Source: DATAEG01 sp051001975
GTDB lineage: Bacteria; Actinomycetota; Actinomycetes; Mycobacteriales; Jatrophihabitantaceae
Assembly (NCBI GenBank): GCA_051001975.1
Contig: JBPCMU010000017.1
Span: 1-64,000, forward strand
DNA: 64,000 bases
Reading direction: 5' to 3'
In this document: one piece after another, positions 52,934 through 61,109 of the stretch
How the letters are laid out: the number at the start of each line of letters is the position of its first letter
Numbering within the stretch: position 1 is the first letter of the stretch
The notes under the pieces: generated by a model
What the model saw: only the letters and a program-made list of their open reading frames with translations
What the model was told of the DNA's origin: nothing
The model's database searches: none
Program-made: the position numbers and the translations under genes

Positions 52934-53413
52934 CTATTGCGGCGCCGCGGCAGCGGCCTCCGGGCGTGCTCCGGTGAGCTGGGCCAGCACCTCGTCGGTG
53001 AGATCCGCTGACATGCCGTCGGCGCCGACGTCGACCGAGGTGGACACCGCTCCCCTGCGCACCTTGGTGAACTCGCTGAACCCGTGGGCCAGGTTCGGCC
53101 CGACCGCATCGGCGGTGATCTCATACGTCGCGCGCAACTGCTCGTCCTTGGTGTATTCCCGAGTGGCGATCCGGCCGGTGACGACGACGGGCTGCCCCTT
53201 GTGGATCGATCGGGCCACGTGATGGGCCATGTCCTGCCAGCACACGACGGAAACGAAGAACCGCGACGCGTCCTCGAACTGATTGGTCTCCGGGTTGCGG
53301 CGGCGCGCGGTCGAGGCAACCCGGAAGCTGGTCACCGGGCGGCCACTGGACGTCGTGCGTAGGGCGGGGTCGTCGACTACGTTGCCGATGACGGTGATGT
53401 AGGTATCGAACAT
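52934..53413 (-). CDS. ssb: Single-stranded DNA-binding protein
   Basis: 159 residues from MFDTYITVIGNVVDDPALRT. OB-fold with SFRVASTARRRNPETNQFED, FFVSVVCWQDMAHHVARSI and VVVTGRIATREYTKDEQLRA. It lacks the acidic IPF-type tail of canonical SSB and instead ends LTGARPEAAAAAPQ; it is thus a second, SsbB-type protein as in the mycobacterial Rv2478c position. The 270 bases between this gene and ettA show no gene. Confidence 0.9.
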   Translation of the reverse strand: MFDTYITVIGNVVDDPALRTTSSGRPVTSFRVASTARRRNPETNQFEDASRFFVSVVCWQDMAHHVARSIHKGQPVVVTGRIATREYTKDEQLRATYEITADAVGPNLAHGFSEFTKVRRGAVSTSVDVGADGMSADLTDEVLAQLTGARPEAAAAAPQ

Positions 53414-53546
53414 GTCAGACCTCCGGCGTCTGCGAGAGCGGCGGCGCACCGGTCCGGTGCGCGTCGGACCAGCAGACCGCGCGGCGGTGCCGTGTGCATG
53501 CCCCGATGACCAGCTGTGCACAACGCAGCGCCTGTGGACGAACCGA

Positions 53547-54791
53547 TCAGCTACCACCGACCGCGTACAGCACGCCGCTGGTCGACCCGATATAGAGAGT
53601 GCCGTCGGCGTCGATGGAGGGGTAGCAGTCGATCTGTGATCCCGTCGCGACGTCGAAGAGCTGATGTCCGCGCGCATCGAAGCCGTAGATGTGGCCGGTC
53701 ACGGTGGCGACGTAGGCATCGCCGTGGGCATCGACTACCGGCGAGGTCCAAATGCTGGCAGTGCGCCGCTCTGCAGAGCCCTGCACGTCGTAGATGAGCT
53801 TGCCGGTCTGGCTGTTCAGCGCCCGTAGATGACCCGCGTTGTCTCCGAAGTAGGCGATTGCGTCCGGGCGGACCACCGCGGAGGAATACGTGTAGCTGTT
53901 CTTGTCGAACGCCCACCCAGTGGATCCGTCGGACCGAACGCCGAATTCCTTGTCACCATTCGTTCCGAGGACGACAGTGCCGTCCGGCCCGACGGGATTT
54001 GATACCTCCACCGTGCTGGCCGTCTTCCGGCGCCACAGTTCCGTCCCCGAGTCACCGAGGTCACGGACCGCAACCAGATCGTGGTCCGCCGCGGTGTAGA
54101 CGGTGCCATCCGGCCCGACTGTCGCGCTGGCGTAGTCATTGCTCGTGTGCAGCTCGAGCGTCCAGACGACGCGATGTGACACTCCAGTTACCTGCAGCGC
54201 AGTCAGGTGCCCCGCCAGGTCTGAGACATAGACCCGCCCGACACCAGCGATGGCCGGCGACAACGGCTGACCAGCGAACTGCTCGTGCCACAGCTCCCGA
54301 CCGGCGCTGCTCAGCGCAAACAACATGTCACCGGGACCCGGCCAGAGGATGGTCCCGTCGCCGAGCACCGCTGGACTGGTCGAGAGGTCGCTGCCGTAGC
54401 GACTCATTCCGTCGAACGCCCAGCGCTCCTGCCCGGTGGCCGGGTTCAACGCATGCAGCACACCGGCATTGGTCGCAGCGAGCACGCTGCCGTCGACACC
54501 GATGACCGGACCGGGAGTGACGCTGCCGCCCAGCTGCTTCTGCCAGCGCACCCGGCCGGTCTGCGGACCGACGGCCGTCGTTCCCGATGAATGCCGGGCG
54601 TCGAATCCGGCCGCCGGCCAGGCACTGGCCGGATTCGGCAGTGTCCCGGTCCCCGCTATGCCGGGACCGGGAGGCGGCCGAGTCGATGAACTTCGGCGAT
54701 CGGCCGTCCCGTCAACTGAGCACCCGGCGGCAAGCACCAACGCAGCGGCAACCACGCTCGCCCACAACCTCGCGGATAGCCGCCTGGACAT
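53547..54791 (-). CDS. PQQ-like beta-propeller lipoprotein
   Basis: 414 residues. Signal MSRRLSARLWASVVAAALVL ends in the lipobox LAAGCS. Repeats of the type VIGVDGSVLAATNAGVLHAL, ATGQERWAFDG and AVLGDGTILWPGPGDMLFAL form a PQQ-like WD propeller of about seven blades. No catalytic residues are seen. It probably acts as an extracytoplasmic binding or scaffold protein. Convergent with nothing; it shares a divergent region with no gene. Confidence 0.8.
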   Translation of the reverse strand: MSRRLSARLWASVVAAALVLAAGCSVDGTADRRSSSTRPPPGPGIAGTGTLPNPASAWPAAGFDARHSSGTTAVGPQTGRVRWQKQLGGSVTPGPVIGVDGSVLAATNAGVLHALNPATGQERWAFDGMSRYGSDLSTSPAVLGDGTILWPGPGDMLFALSSAGRELWHEQFAGQPLSPAIAGVGRVYVSDLAGHLTALQVTGVSHRVVWTLELHTSNDYASATVGPDGTVYTAADHDLVAVRDLGDSGTELWRRKTASTVEVSNPVGPDGTVVLGTNGDKEFGVRSDGSTGWAFDKNSYTYSSAVVRPDAIAYFGDNAGHLRALNSQTGKLIYDVQGSAERRTASIWTSPVVDAHGDAYVATVTGHIYGFDARGHQLFDVATGSQIDCYPSIDADGTLYIGSTSGVLYAVGGS

Positions 54792-54849
54792 GGCGCTGAC
54801 GTTAGTCCGGGCGTCCCGCAGCGGCCGAGCGGTTAAAGACAGCGCACGC

Positions 54850-55806
54850 TCAGCGATGGGCGCGAAAGGCACGCCGGTAGCGCATCGGCGACGTGCCGAC
54901 CTGCTTGCCGAAGTGATGACGCATCGCGGTGGCGTCCGGGAAGCCGGCCACCTCGGCGACCCGATCAACCGAATCGTGTCCCGACTCGAGCAGTTCGCGG
55001 GCCAGCAGCACCCGCTGCTGGGTGAGCCACGCGTGCGGCGAGACGCCGACCTCTTCGCGGAACCGGCGGGCGAACGTGCGCGGGCTCATCGTCGCCGCCG
55101 CGGCCATCGACTCGACGCAGTGCGGTGCGGACAGGTCGTCGAGGATCTCGGCCATCACCCCGCTCATCGGCCCGCGCGACGGCACCCCGCGTGACGGCGG
55201 GTCGACGTATTGCGCCTGCCCACCGTCACGGTGCGGCGGCATCACCATCCGCCGCGCCACCTTGTTTGCGATCACTGCCCCATAATCCTGCCGGACGATG
55301 TGCAGGCAAAGGTCGAGCCCGGCCGACGTGCCGGCACTGGTGTAGACCGGCCCGTCGCAGACGTAGAGCACCTTCGGGTGCACGGTTGTGTTCGGGAACT
55401 CCGCGGCGAGCCGATCAGCGTGCTTCCAATGCGTGGTGCACTCGCGCCCGTCGAGCAGTCCGGCATCGCCGAGCATGAACGCCCCGACACAGACGCTCAT
55501 CACGATCGCGCCGCGGTCGACGGCCCGGGTGAGCACGTCGAGCATTGCGGTCGAGCCGCGCATCCGATTGCCCGCCGCAGGCACCACCAGCAGATCGGCC
55601 TCGTCAGCTCGGTCCAGGCGGTGCTCGGTGGTGATCGTCCAACCCTGCGAGGTGGTCACCGGCTGGTCGTCCTCGGAGACCACCGCAAAGTCGTACGCCG
55701 GCACCCCGTCATCGGTCCGGTCGACCCCGAAACCCTCGCAGGCCACGCCGAGCTCGAACGGCTGCACCCCTGGAATGGCCAGCGCCACTACGGATCGGAC
55801 GGTCAC
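54850..55806 (-). CDS. GlxA-family AraC-type regulator (DJ-1/PfpI domain plus HTH)
   Basis: 318 residues from GTG 55806. The N-terminal DJ-1/PfpI-like domain (VSVVALAIPG-type start, LLVVPAAGNRMRG, VMSVCVGAFMLGDAGLLDGR with the nucleophile-elbow Cys) lies at about residues 1-175. The C-terminal AraC HTH region is PRTFARRFREEVGVSPHAWL and VAEVAGFPDATAMRHHFGKQ. Binds an unknown small ligand. The divergent gene at 55900 is a probable target. Confidence 0.87.
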   Translation of the reverse strand: MTVRSVVALAIPGVQPFELGVACEGFGVDRTDDGVPAYDFAVVSEDDQPVTTSQGWTITTEHRLDRADEADLLVVPAAGNRMRGSTAMLDVLTRAVDRGAIVMSVCVGAFMLGDAGLLDGRECTTHWKHADRLAAEFPNTTVHPKVLYVCDGPVYTSAGTSAGLDLCLHIVRQDYGAVIANKVARRMVMPPHRDGGQAQYVDPPSRGVPSRGPMSGVMAEILDDLSAPHCVESMAAAATMSPRTFARRFREEVGVSPHAWLTQQRVLLARELLESGHDSVDRVAEVAGFPDATAMRHHFGKQVGTSPMRYRRAFRAHR

Positions 55807-55852
55807 CGGGCCAGCCTGCCAGCGGATTGGCAGAAAATCAATGAAGACTGTC

Positions 55853-55876
55853 TTTACTGCCACTGGTGGCAGTAAA
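55853..55876. promoter_or_regulatory. 24-bp palindromic operator between GlxA-type regulator and small gene
   Basis: TTTACTGCCAC, TG, GTGGCAGTAAA: perfect 11-base arms. A weaker related repeat, CTGCCA-N6-TTGGCAG, lies at about 55816-55833 between the palindrome and the regulator start. The main palindrome ends 11 bases before a GATAAT -10 (55887-55892) for the small gene at 55900, so bound protein would cover its -35. Confidence 0.7.
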
Positions 55877-55899
55877 TTGGTGGCCGGATAATTCTCGCC

Positions 55900-56028
55900 A
55901 TGATGGCCTTATTGCTCCTGCTGGGACTGCTCGTCCTCGGCCTGCTGGCCGCCACCGGACACGTCCAGGACACCCGCGACCCTGACTACTCACTGCGACT
56001 GTCCAACCCGAAATCCAGGCTCGGCTGA
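55900..56028 (+). CDS. Tiny membrane protein facing the GlxA-type regulator
   Basis: 42 residues: MMALLLLLGLLVLGLLAATG, then HVQDTRDPDYSLRLSNPKSR and LG. One hydrophobic helix then a polar tail. The -10 GATAAT at 55887-55892 puts the transcript start at about 55899, so the ATG is probably leaderless. The position opposite the regulator and next to a perfect palindrome supports a real, regulated gene. Function unknown. Confidence 0.6.
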   Translation: MMALLLLLGLLVLGLLAATGHVQDTRDPDYSLRLSNPKSRLG

Positions 56029-56096
56029 CCGGGAAACCCCGCCACGACGGCGATCCGCTCGCACTACGATGGCCCCCGCACGCCCGGCGTGCCACG

Positions 56097-56169
56097 GCCC
56101 CCGTAGCTCAGCGGATAGAGCAGGCGCCTTCTAAGCGCTTGGCCGCAGGTTCGATTCCTGCCGGGGGCA
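56097..56169 (+). tRNA. tRNA-Arg (anticodon TCT)
   Basis: Acceptor GCCCCCG pairs with CGGGGGC. The D-arm is GCTCAGCGGATAGAGC, the anticodon stem-loop GGCGCCTTCTAAGCGCT gives anticodon TCT, and the T-arm is GCAGGTTCGATTCCTGC. CCA is not encoded (CTG follows the discriminator A). Confidence 0.95.
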
Positions 56170-56199
56170 CTGTGGCCATCCGTGACCGGTCGAGCTCGG

Positions 56200-56511
56200 T
56201 CAGTCGTCAGCCATCGGTAGCTCGGCGGCGATGCGGTCGAGCTCGCGAGCCAGCGACAGGTCCGCCTCCGTGACCCCACCCTCACTGTGTGTGGTCAGGA
56301 CGATGCCGACCGTGCGCCAGCTGATCGTCAGATCCGGATGATGATCGCGCTCCTCGCAGACTGGTGCGAGCTCGTCGATGAAGCGCACCGCCGTGAGGAA
56401 GTCGGCGAACTCGATCTCGTACTCGAGCTGACTGGGTGAGCCCACCCAGCTGCCCTCGAGATCGTCGAGCACCGTGTCAATACGATCTTGATCCACCTCG
56501 TCGCCGCTCAT
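56200..56511 (-). CDS. 4a-hydroxytetrahydrobiopterin dehydratase
   Basis: 103 residues from MSGDEVDQDRIDTVLDDLEG. The family motif is ERDHHPDLTISWRTVGIVLT, with a C-terminal TEADLSLARELDRIA. Recycles pterin cofactor in other bacteria; the partner hydroxylase is not in the window, and moonlighting roles exist in the family. Divergent from orn. Confidence 0.85.
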   Translation of the reverse strand: MSGDEVDQDRIDTVLDDLEGSWVGSPSQLEYEIEFADFLTAVRFIDELAPVCEERDHHPDLTISWRTVGIVLTTHSEGGVTEADLSLARELDRIAAELPMADD

Positions 56512-56595
56512 GACGCAACGGTGAGCGAGGCGACCCGTCGATGTCAAGACCGGAGGATCGACTCCGCGCGAACTGCACGCCACTAGGCTGCCGAC

Positions 56596-57240
56596 GTGAG
56601 TTCCAAGAGCACCGCGGACCGCCTCGTGTGGGTTGACTGCGAGATGACCGGTCTGGACCTGGCCCGCGACGCACTCATCGAGATCGCGGTGATTGTCACC
56701 GATGGTGAGCTGACCCCGCTGGACCCAGGCATCGACATCGTGATCCATGCCGCCGACGAGATCCTCGACGCGATGTTGCCAGTGGTCCGCGACATGCACG
56801 CCTCGTCCGGACTGACCGATCAGGTGCGCACTTCGCAGATCACTCTGGGCGATGCTGAGCGGCAGGTCATCGAGTACGTGCAACGGTTCGTCCCGGAGCC
56901 GGGTACGGCGCCACTGTGCGGCAACTCGATCGGGACCGATCGTGGGTTCATCGTCCGGGACATGCCCACGTTCGACGGGTTCCTGCATTACCGGATGGTC
57001 GACGTCTCCTCGGTGAAGGAACTGGCGCGGCGCTGGTACCCCAGGGTCTACTTCGCGCAGCCACCGAAGGGGCTCGCGCACCGCGCCCTGGCCGACATTC
57101 AGGAGAGCATCCTGGAGCTGGCCTACTACCGCCGGGCCATCTTCGTCCCCGACCCCGGCCCGTCCACCGAGCAGGCCCAGGCCGCGGCGACCGAGGTGTT
57201 GGCCAACGGTCAAACAACCGCCGCGAACCCGCTAGACTGA
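56596..57240 (+). CDS. orn: Oligoribonuclease
   Basis: 214 residues, GTG start. DEDDh exonuclease: Exo I LVWVDCEMTGLDLARDALIE, Exo II APLCGNSIGTDRGFIVRDMP, Exo III HRALADIQESILELAYYR. Degrades 2-5 nt RNAs (and pGpG) to mononucleotides. The tRNA-His gene lies 32 bases downstream, as in mycobacteria. Confidence 0.95.
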   Translation: MSSKSTADRLVWVDCEMTGLDLARDALIEIAVIVTDGELTPLDPGIDIVIHAADEILDAMLPVVRDMHASSGLTDQVRTSQITLGDAERQVIEYVQRFVPEPGTAPLCGNSIGTDRGFIVRDMPTFDGFLHYRMVDVSSVKELARRWYPRVYFAQPPKGLAHRALADIQESILELAYYRRAIFVPDPGPSTEQAQAAATEVLANGQTTAANPLD

Positions 57241-57272
57241 CGCGGCTCCGCGCGTCTCCCACGGGCGGGCAT

Positions 57273-57349
57273 GGTGGGTGTAGCTCAGCAGGTAGAGCAC
57301 CTGGTTGTGGTCCAGGATGTCGCGGGTTCGAGCCCCGTCACTCACCCCA
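57273..57349 (+). tRNA. tRNA-His (anticodon GTG)
   Basis: G-1 at 57273 opposite discriminator C, acceptor GTGGGTG with CACTCAC (one G-T pair), anticodon stem-loop CCTGGTTGTGGTCCAGG with anticodon GTG, T-arm GCGGGTTCGAGCCCCGT. CCA is encoded at 57347-57349. Confidence 0.95.
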
Positions 57350-57446
57350 ATGCTGTTGCCGGCCAGCAAGCTAACCAGGTACTTGACACAGGTACTGCTG
57401 CCGGGTTGTTTTGCCGTTGTTTCAATTCAGTCGCCAGGGAGCCAGG

Positions 57447-57989
57447 ATGTCAGCTGGGCAATTACCGGTGCTCGTACTGATGGGCGTCTCCGGCAGTGGG
57501 AAGTCCACCGTGGCCGGTTTACTCGCCGGCCGGCTCGGATGGGACTTCGAAGAGGGGGATGACCTCCACCCGCCAGCCAACGTCGCGAAGATGGCGGCCG
57601 GGCACCCCCTGGACGACGAGGACCGCGGGCCATGGTTGGCGAATGTAGCGGCCTGGATCACCGATCACACCGCCGCCGGCGAGCCGGGCATTATCACTTG
57701 CTCGGCGTTGAAGAAAAGCTACCGCGATGTCCTGCGGGGCGATCACGTCGTGTTCGTCTACTTGGCCGGCACTCGAGAGGACATCCATCGTCGGCTGATG
57801 TCACGCCACGGTCACTACATGCCCATCTCACTGTTGGACTCGCAATTCGATGCGCTCGAGCCACCAACTTCGGAGGAGGCATCCATCACCATCGACATCG
57901 CCGCCAGTTCTGCCGCAGAGTCTGACCAGATCGCTGACCGACTGGGCCTGCTTCCCCAAGTCGACGGGCAATCGGGTGCCGGCCGGTGA
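57447..57989 (+). CDS. gntK: Gluconokinase
   Basis: 180 residues from MSAGQLPVLVLMGVSGSGKS with AGGGAGCCAGG before the ATG. P-loop GVSGSGKSTVAGLLAGRLGW, substrate region EEGDDLHPPANVAKMAAGHP and GIITCSALKKSYRDVLRG. Phosphorylates D-gluconate to 6-phosphogluconate. Overlaps the transporter gene by four bases (GTGA). Confidence 0.93.
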   Translation: MSAGQLPVLVLMGVSGSGKSTVAGLLAGRLGWDFEEGDDLHPPANVAKMAAGHPLDDEDRGPWLANVAAWITDHTAAGEPGIITCSALKKSYRDVLRGDHVVFVYLAGTREDIHRRLMSRHGHYMPISLLDSQFDALEPPTSEEASITIDIAASSAAESDQIADRLGLLPQVDGQSGAGR

Positions 57990-59395
57990 ACGCAACACTC
58001 GCCGCCGCAGCAGCAGCCAAGCCGTGGGGCTCGCACGACACGCGACTCACGCTGGTCACTCTCATCGGTATCGCGATCATCGTGGTGTTGATCGCGGTGC
58101 TGAAGATGCACCCATTCCTGTCGCTCGTCGCCGGCTCTGCGTTCGTGGGCCTGGCTGCGGGCGTCCCGCTGCCCAAGATCATTTCCAATTTCGAGAGCGG
58201 CGTCGGCAGCACGCTGCAGGAGGTTGGTCTGCTGATCGCGCTCGGCGCCATGCTGGGAAAGCTCCTAGCCGATTCTGGTGGCGCCGACACGATCATCGAT
58301 GCGTTGCTGTCCAAAGCATCGAAGGCGATGGTGCCGTGGGCAATGGCGCTGGTCGCACTGGTCATCGGTCTGCCGATGTTCTTCGAGATCGGCCTCGTGC
58401 TGTTGTTGCCGGTGATCGTGCTTGTCGCCCAGCGCTCCAAGTTGAAGCTGATGCGGGTGGCCATCCCGGCATTGGCGGGTCTGTCAGTGCTGCACGGACT
58501 GATCCCGCCACACCCGGGACCGCTGATCGCAATCGCTGCGGTGCACGCCTCGCTCGGTACGACCCTCGCGTTGGGGATCGTGGTGGCCATCCCGACCGTG
58601 GTGCTCTGCGGCCCGCTGCTGTCGATCCTCATCGCCCGCGTTGTCCCGGTCGGACCGCCCGCCTATGCCGGTGGGGTCGACACAACGGCTAGCAAGTCGC
58701 AGCACGAGGACGTCAAACGGCCGCCGTCGTTCGGGATCACGCTGGCCACCATCATCTTCCCGGTCGCCCTGATGCTGTCGAAGGGGCTGGCCGACATCAT
58801 CTGGACCGACGCCAAACACCCGCCGATGTCCCGCACAGTTCTCGACTTCATCGGCGAACCGCTCGTCGCGCTGACGCTCGCGGTCCTCCTGGCCATGGTC
58901 ACCTTCGGCTACGCGGTTGGGCTGGACGGCGGAAAGATCTCATCGCGCATCGGAGCAAGCGTTGGGCCGGTTGCCGCGGTCATCCTGATCGTCGGAGCAG
59001 GCGGTGGGTTCAAGCAGACCCTGATCGGAGCGGGGGTGGGCGACTCGGTGGCGAAGTTCGCGAACAGTGCGCACCTATCGATCCTTCTGCTCGGCTACCT
59101 GGTCGCCGTTGCGCTGCGCCTGGCCACGGGATCGGCGACGGTTGCCACCATCACCGCTGCCGGGATCGTCGCGCCGCTGGCAAGCAGCCTCAGCCCTACC
59201 CATACCGCATTGCTGGCGCTGGCGATCGGCGCCGGCTCGCTGTTCCTGTCACACGTCAACGATGCCGGGTTCTGGCTGGTCAAGGAGTCGTTCGGGCTGA
59301 CCGTCGGTGAGACGTTCAAATCCTGGTCAGTGATGGAGACCGCCGTCTCTGTGGTCGCATTCGGATTCATCATGAGTTTGTCGGTCGTGCTGTGA
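57986..59395 (+). CDS. Gluconate:H+ symporter, GntP family
   Basis: 469 residues, GTG start, about 12 membrane helices. LGAMLGKLLADSGGADTIID, FFEIGLVLLLPVIVLVAQRS and LLGYLVAVALRLATGSATVA are typical of GntP permeases. The overlap with gntK makes gluconate or a related sugar acid the likely substrate. No GntR-type regulator is in the window. Confidence 0.92.
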   Translation: MNATLAAAAAAKPWGSHDTRLTLVTLIGIAIIVVLIAVLKMHPFLSLVAGSAFVGLAAGVPLPKIISNFESGVGSTLQEVGLLIALGAMLGKLLADSGGADTIIDALLSKASKAMVPWAMALVALVIGLPMFFEIGLVLLLPVIVLVAQRSKLKLMRVAIPALAGLSVLHGLIPPHPGPLIAIAAVHASLGTTLALGIVVAIPTVVLCGPLLSILIARVVPVGPPAYAGGVDTTASKSQHEDVKRPPSFGITLATIIFPVALMLSKGLADIIWTDAKHPPMSRTVLDFIGEPLVALTLAVLLAMVTFGYAVGLDGGKISSRIGASVGPVAAVILIVGAGGGFKQTLIGAGVGDSVAKFANSAHLSILLLGYLVAVALRLATGSATVATITAAGIVAPLASSLSPTHTALLALAIGAGSLFLSHVNDAGFWLVKESFGLTVGETFKSWSVMETAVSVVAFGFIMSLSVVL

Positions 59396-59415
59396 GTGGC
59401 GTGCCTGGTTAAGTA

Positions 59416-59826
59416 CTACCGCTCCGCCACTCGAGTACGCCGGACGTCGGCCCAGCGATGGGCGAACCCCGCCCACGAGATCAGCACGACCAGCCCCACC
59501 AGCAGCTGCGACAAGGTCTGCTGCCCAGTGGGGTAGAGCGTGCCCTTGACGTAGAGGTTGATGAAGCTGTCGGACAGCGGCTGCATCCCCGCGTGCTCGC
59601 GGAAGTTGTTCTGCGCGGCCGTGAGCGGACACGGCACGTGGGTGGTGACGATCAGCAGTGCCCAGATCGCCGCCAGCACATGCAGCCCGATGGTTCTCGG
59701 CCAGCGCCATGCCACGAAGCCACCCACCACGAGGTAGGCCAGGAACCCGTAGTGCAGCGCCACGACGACATCTATAAGAGTGCGCCACACGGCGTGCTCC
59801 AGAATCAACGTCAGCTGGGTGTTCAA
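59416..59826 (-). CDS. DUF2784 family membrane protein
   Basis: 136 residues with about four membrane helices. LIDVVVALHYGFLAYLVVGG, WALLIVTTHVPCPLTAAQNN and a C-terminal VGLVVLISWAGFAHRW match DUF2784. Convergent with gntP (20 bases). No role is established. Confidence 0.82.
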   Translation of the reverse strand: MNTQLTLILEHAVWRTLIDVVVALHYGFLAYLVVGGFVAWRWPRTIGLHVLAAIWALLIVTTHVPCPLTAAQNNFREHAGMQPLSDSFINLYVKGTLYPTGQQTLSQLLVGLVVLISWAGFAHRWADVRRTRVAER

Positions 59827-59897
59827 CGTCCACGAACGCTACTCCGCAGGCCAGAGCGTTCCGGTCTGCTCGGCACACTGCGTCCCTGGTCGGATGA

Positions 59898-60484
59898 CTA
59901 TTCGACGCCCGCACTCCTCGGGCGGCGCAGCAGGGTCAGCCCCAACGCCGCTGCGCCCAGGACCACCCCGGCGCCCCTAGGACGATGCCGGTGGTCGCGG
60001 CCCCGCTGCTTGGGGTGTCCTTCTTCGCCGCCGAGCTCCCAGTGACCGTGGGGCGGGCGGCCGTAGTGCTCTGCGTCCCTGCCGGATCGGCCGCACCTGC
60101 CGCCACCAGTTGCGAGGTGGGCGCCGGGTGCTCGGGTTCGGCGCTGCTGCCCGCCGCAGGTACCTCGATCCAGGACACCACGGTGCCATCGCTGTAGGTC
60201 TGGATCGCCTTTGCCTTCGCTGCGGTAAAGGACCACGCCGGGTGTGGCTGTACAGACACCGAAGCAAGCGGGTGGTCACCCGGCAACTGCACCTTGAGCT
60301 CGGTGGTGCTCGCCGTGTCGCTCTCGGTCGGCACCCGGAAGGTAAGTACCGCATACCCGCCCTGGGTAGCGCTGGGCGAGTTCACCGTCACGTGCGCATC
60401 CGCCGCAGCGGCTGCCCACAGACCCGCCGCGACCATTACGCCCACCGCGCTCACCGTGGCACCAACTCGCCGAAGTGCGCTCAT
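59898..60484 (-). pseudogene. YcnI family (DUF1775) copper-linked protein, damaged
   Basis: The signal peptide and domain start are normal (AHVTVNSPSATQGGYAVLTF, His for copper at the mature N-terminus). After WSFTAAKAK about 55 family residues are missing, and the text resumes AIQTYSDGTVVSWIEVPAAG. Near the end a one-base loss in a G-run at about 59965-59972 throws the C-terminal helix out of frame. The other frame reads GVVLGAAALGLTLLRRPRSA and ends at TAG 59898. As written it ends SWAQRRWG at 59936. The deletion may have used AAGGC repeats at its ends. Confidence 0.75.
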
Positions 60485-60688
60485 CTACCGGACCCCATCT
60501 GTTCTCGGGCGCCCGTGCTGGCGCCGACGTCCAATACAGTCCGTTCTGGAGCGGGACTGGTTCCCGGATAGTCCCGACCGTGCCGCTGCTCACAACCTCG
60601 GAGCACGCCGGACGAGGCGTATCCGATGGCCGGAGCAGTTGCCGAAGACTGGTAGTGTTTCGCCTCGGTCCAAGGACCAGCACGGCCG

Positions 60689-60764
<76 letters not shown>

Positions 60765-61052
60765 CACTTGTATTGCGTCGGCTGATGCGTGGTCGATCGT
60801 GTTCCGGTTGATGAGCGACAGGTCGTCGGTTGACGGTCTCGGCGCCCAACGCATCATCGCCCTCTCCCGGCACAAGAAGCGACAGCTCGGCCCCGTCGGA
60901 CGGGGCGAACCCCGCGCGTGGAGATCGAAGGTTGGATCGACGCCACAACCGCGGTCAGCGAGGCCGATCACCTCTATCACCCGGCGCAAAGCTTCCGGCT
61001 GTAGCCCGACCTGCCGCGCCTCCAGCAGTGGTCGGTTGCGTAAGACGGATAA
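60765..61052. other. Intergenic stretch without a recognised gene
   Basis: Between tRNA-Lys and the iron box I find no gene with homology. A short minus-strand frame here (MRRVIEVIGLADRGCGVDPT) is not similar to anything I recognise and runs into the tRNA. It may hold the tRNA terminator and the promoter for the ZIP gene. Confidence 0.5.
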
Positions 61053-61071
61053 GTAGGTAAGGCTCGCCTAA
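61053..61071 (+). promoter_or_regulatory. Iron box (DtxR/IdeR-type operator)
   Basis: GTAGGTAAGGCTCGCCTAA matches 15 of 19 positions of the IdeR/DtxR consensus TTAGGTTAGGCTAACCTAA. It lies 38 bases before the ZIP transporter start, where a repressor would cover the promoter. Predicts repression or control by iron or manganese. Confidence 0.65.
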
Positions 61072-61109
61072 CGAAGAGGGCAGAAGAAGACAGGACTTGA
61101 GGGGCTGAC

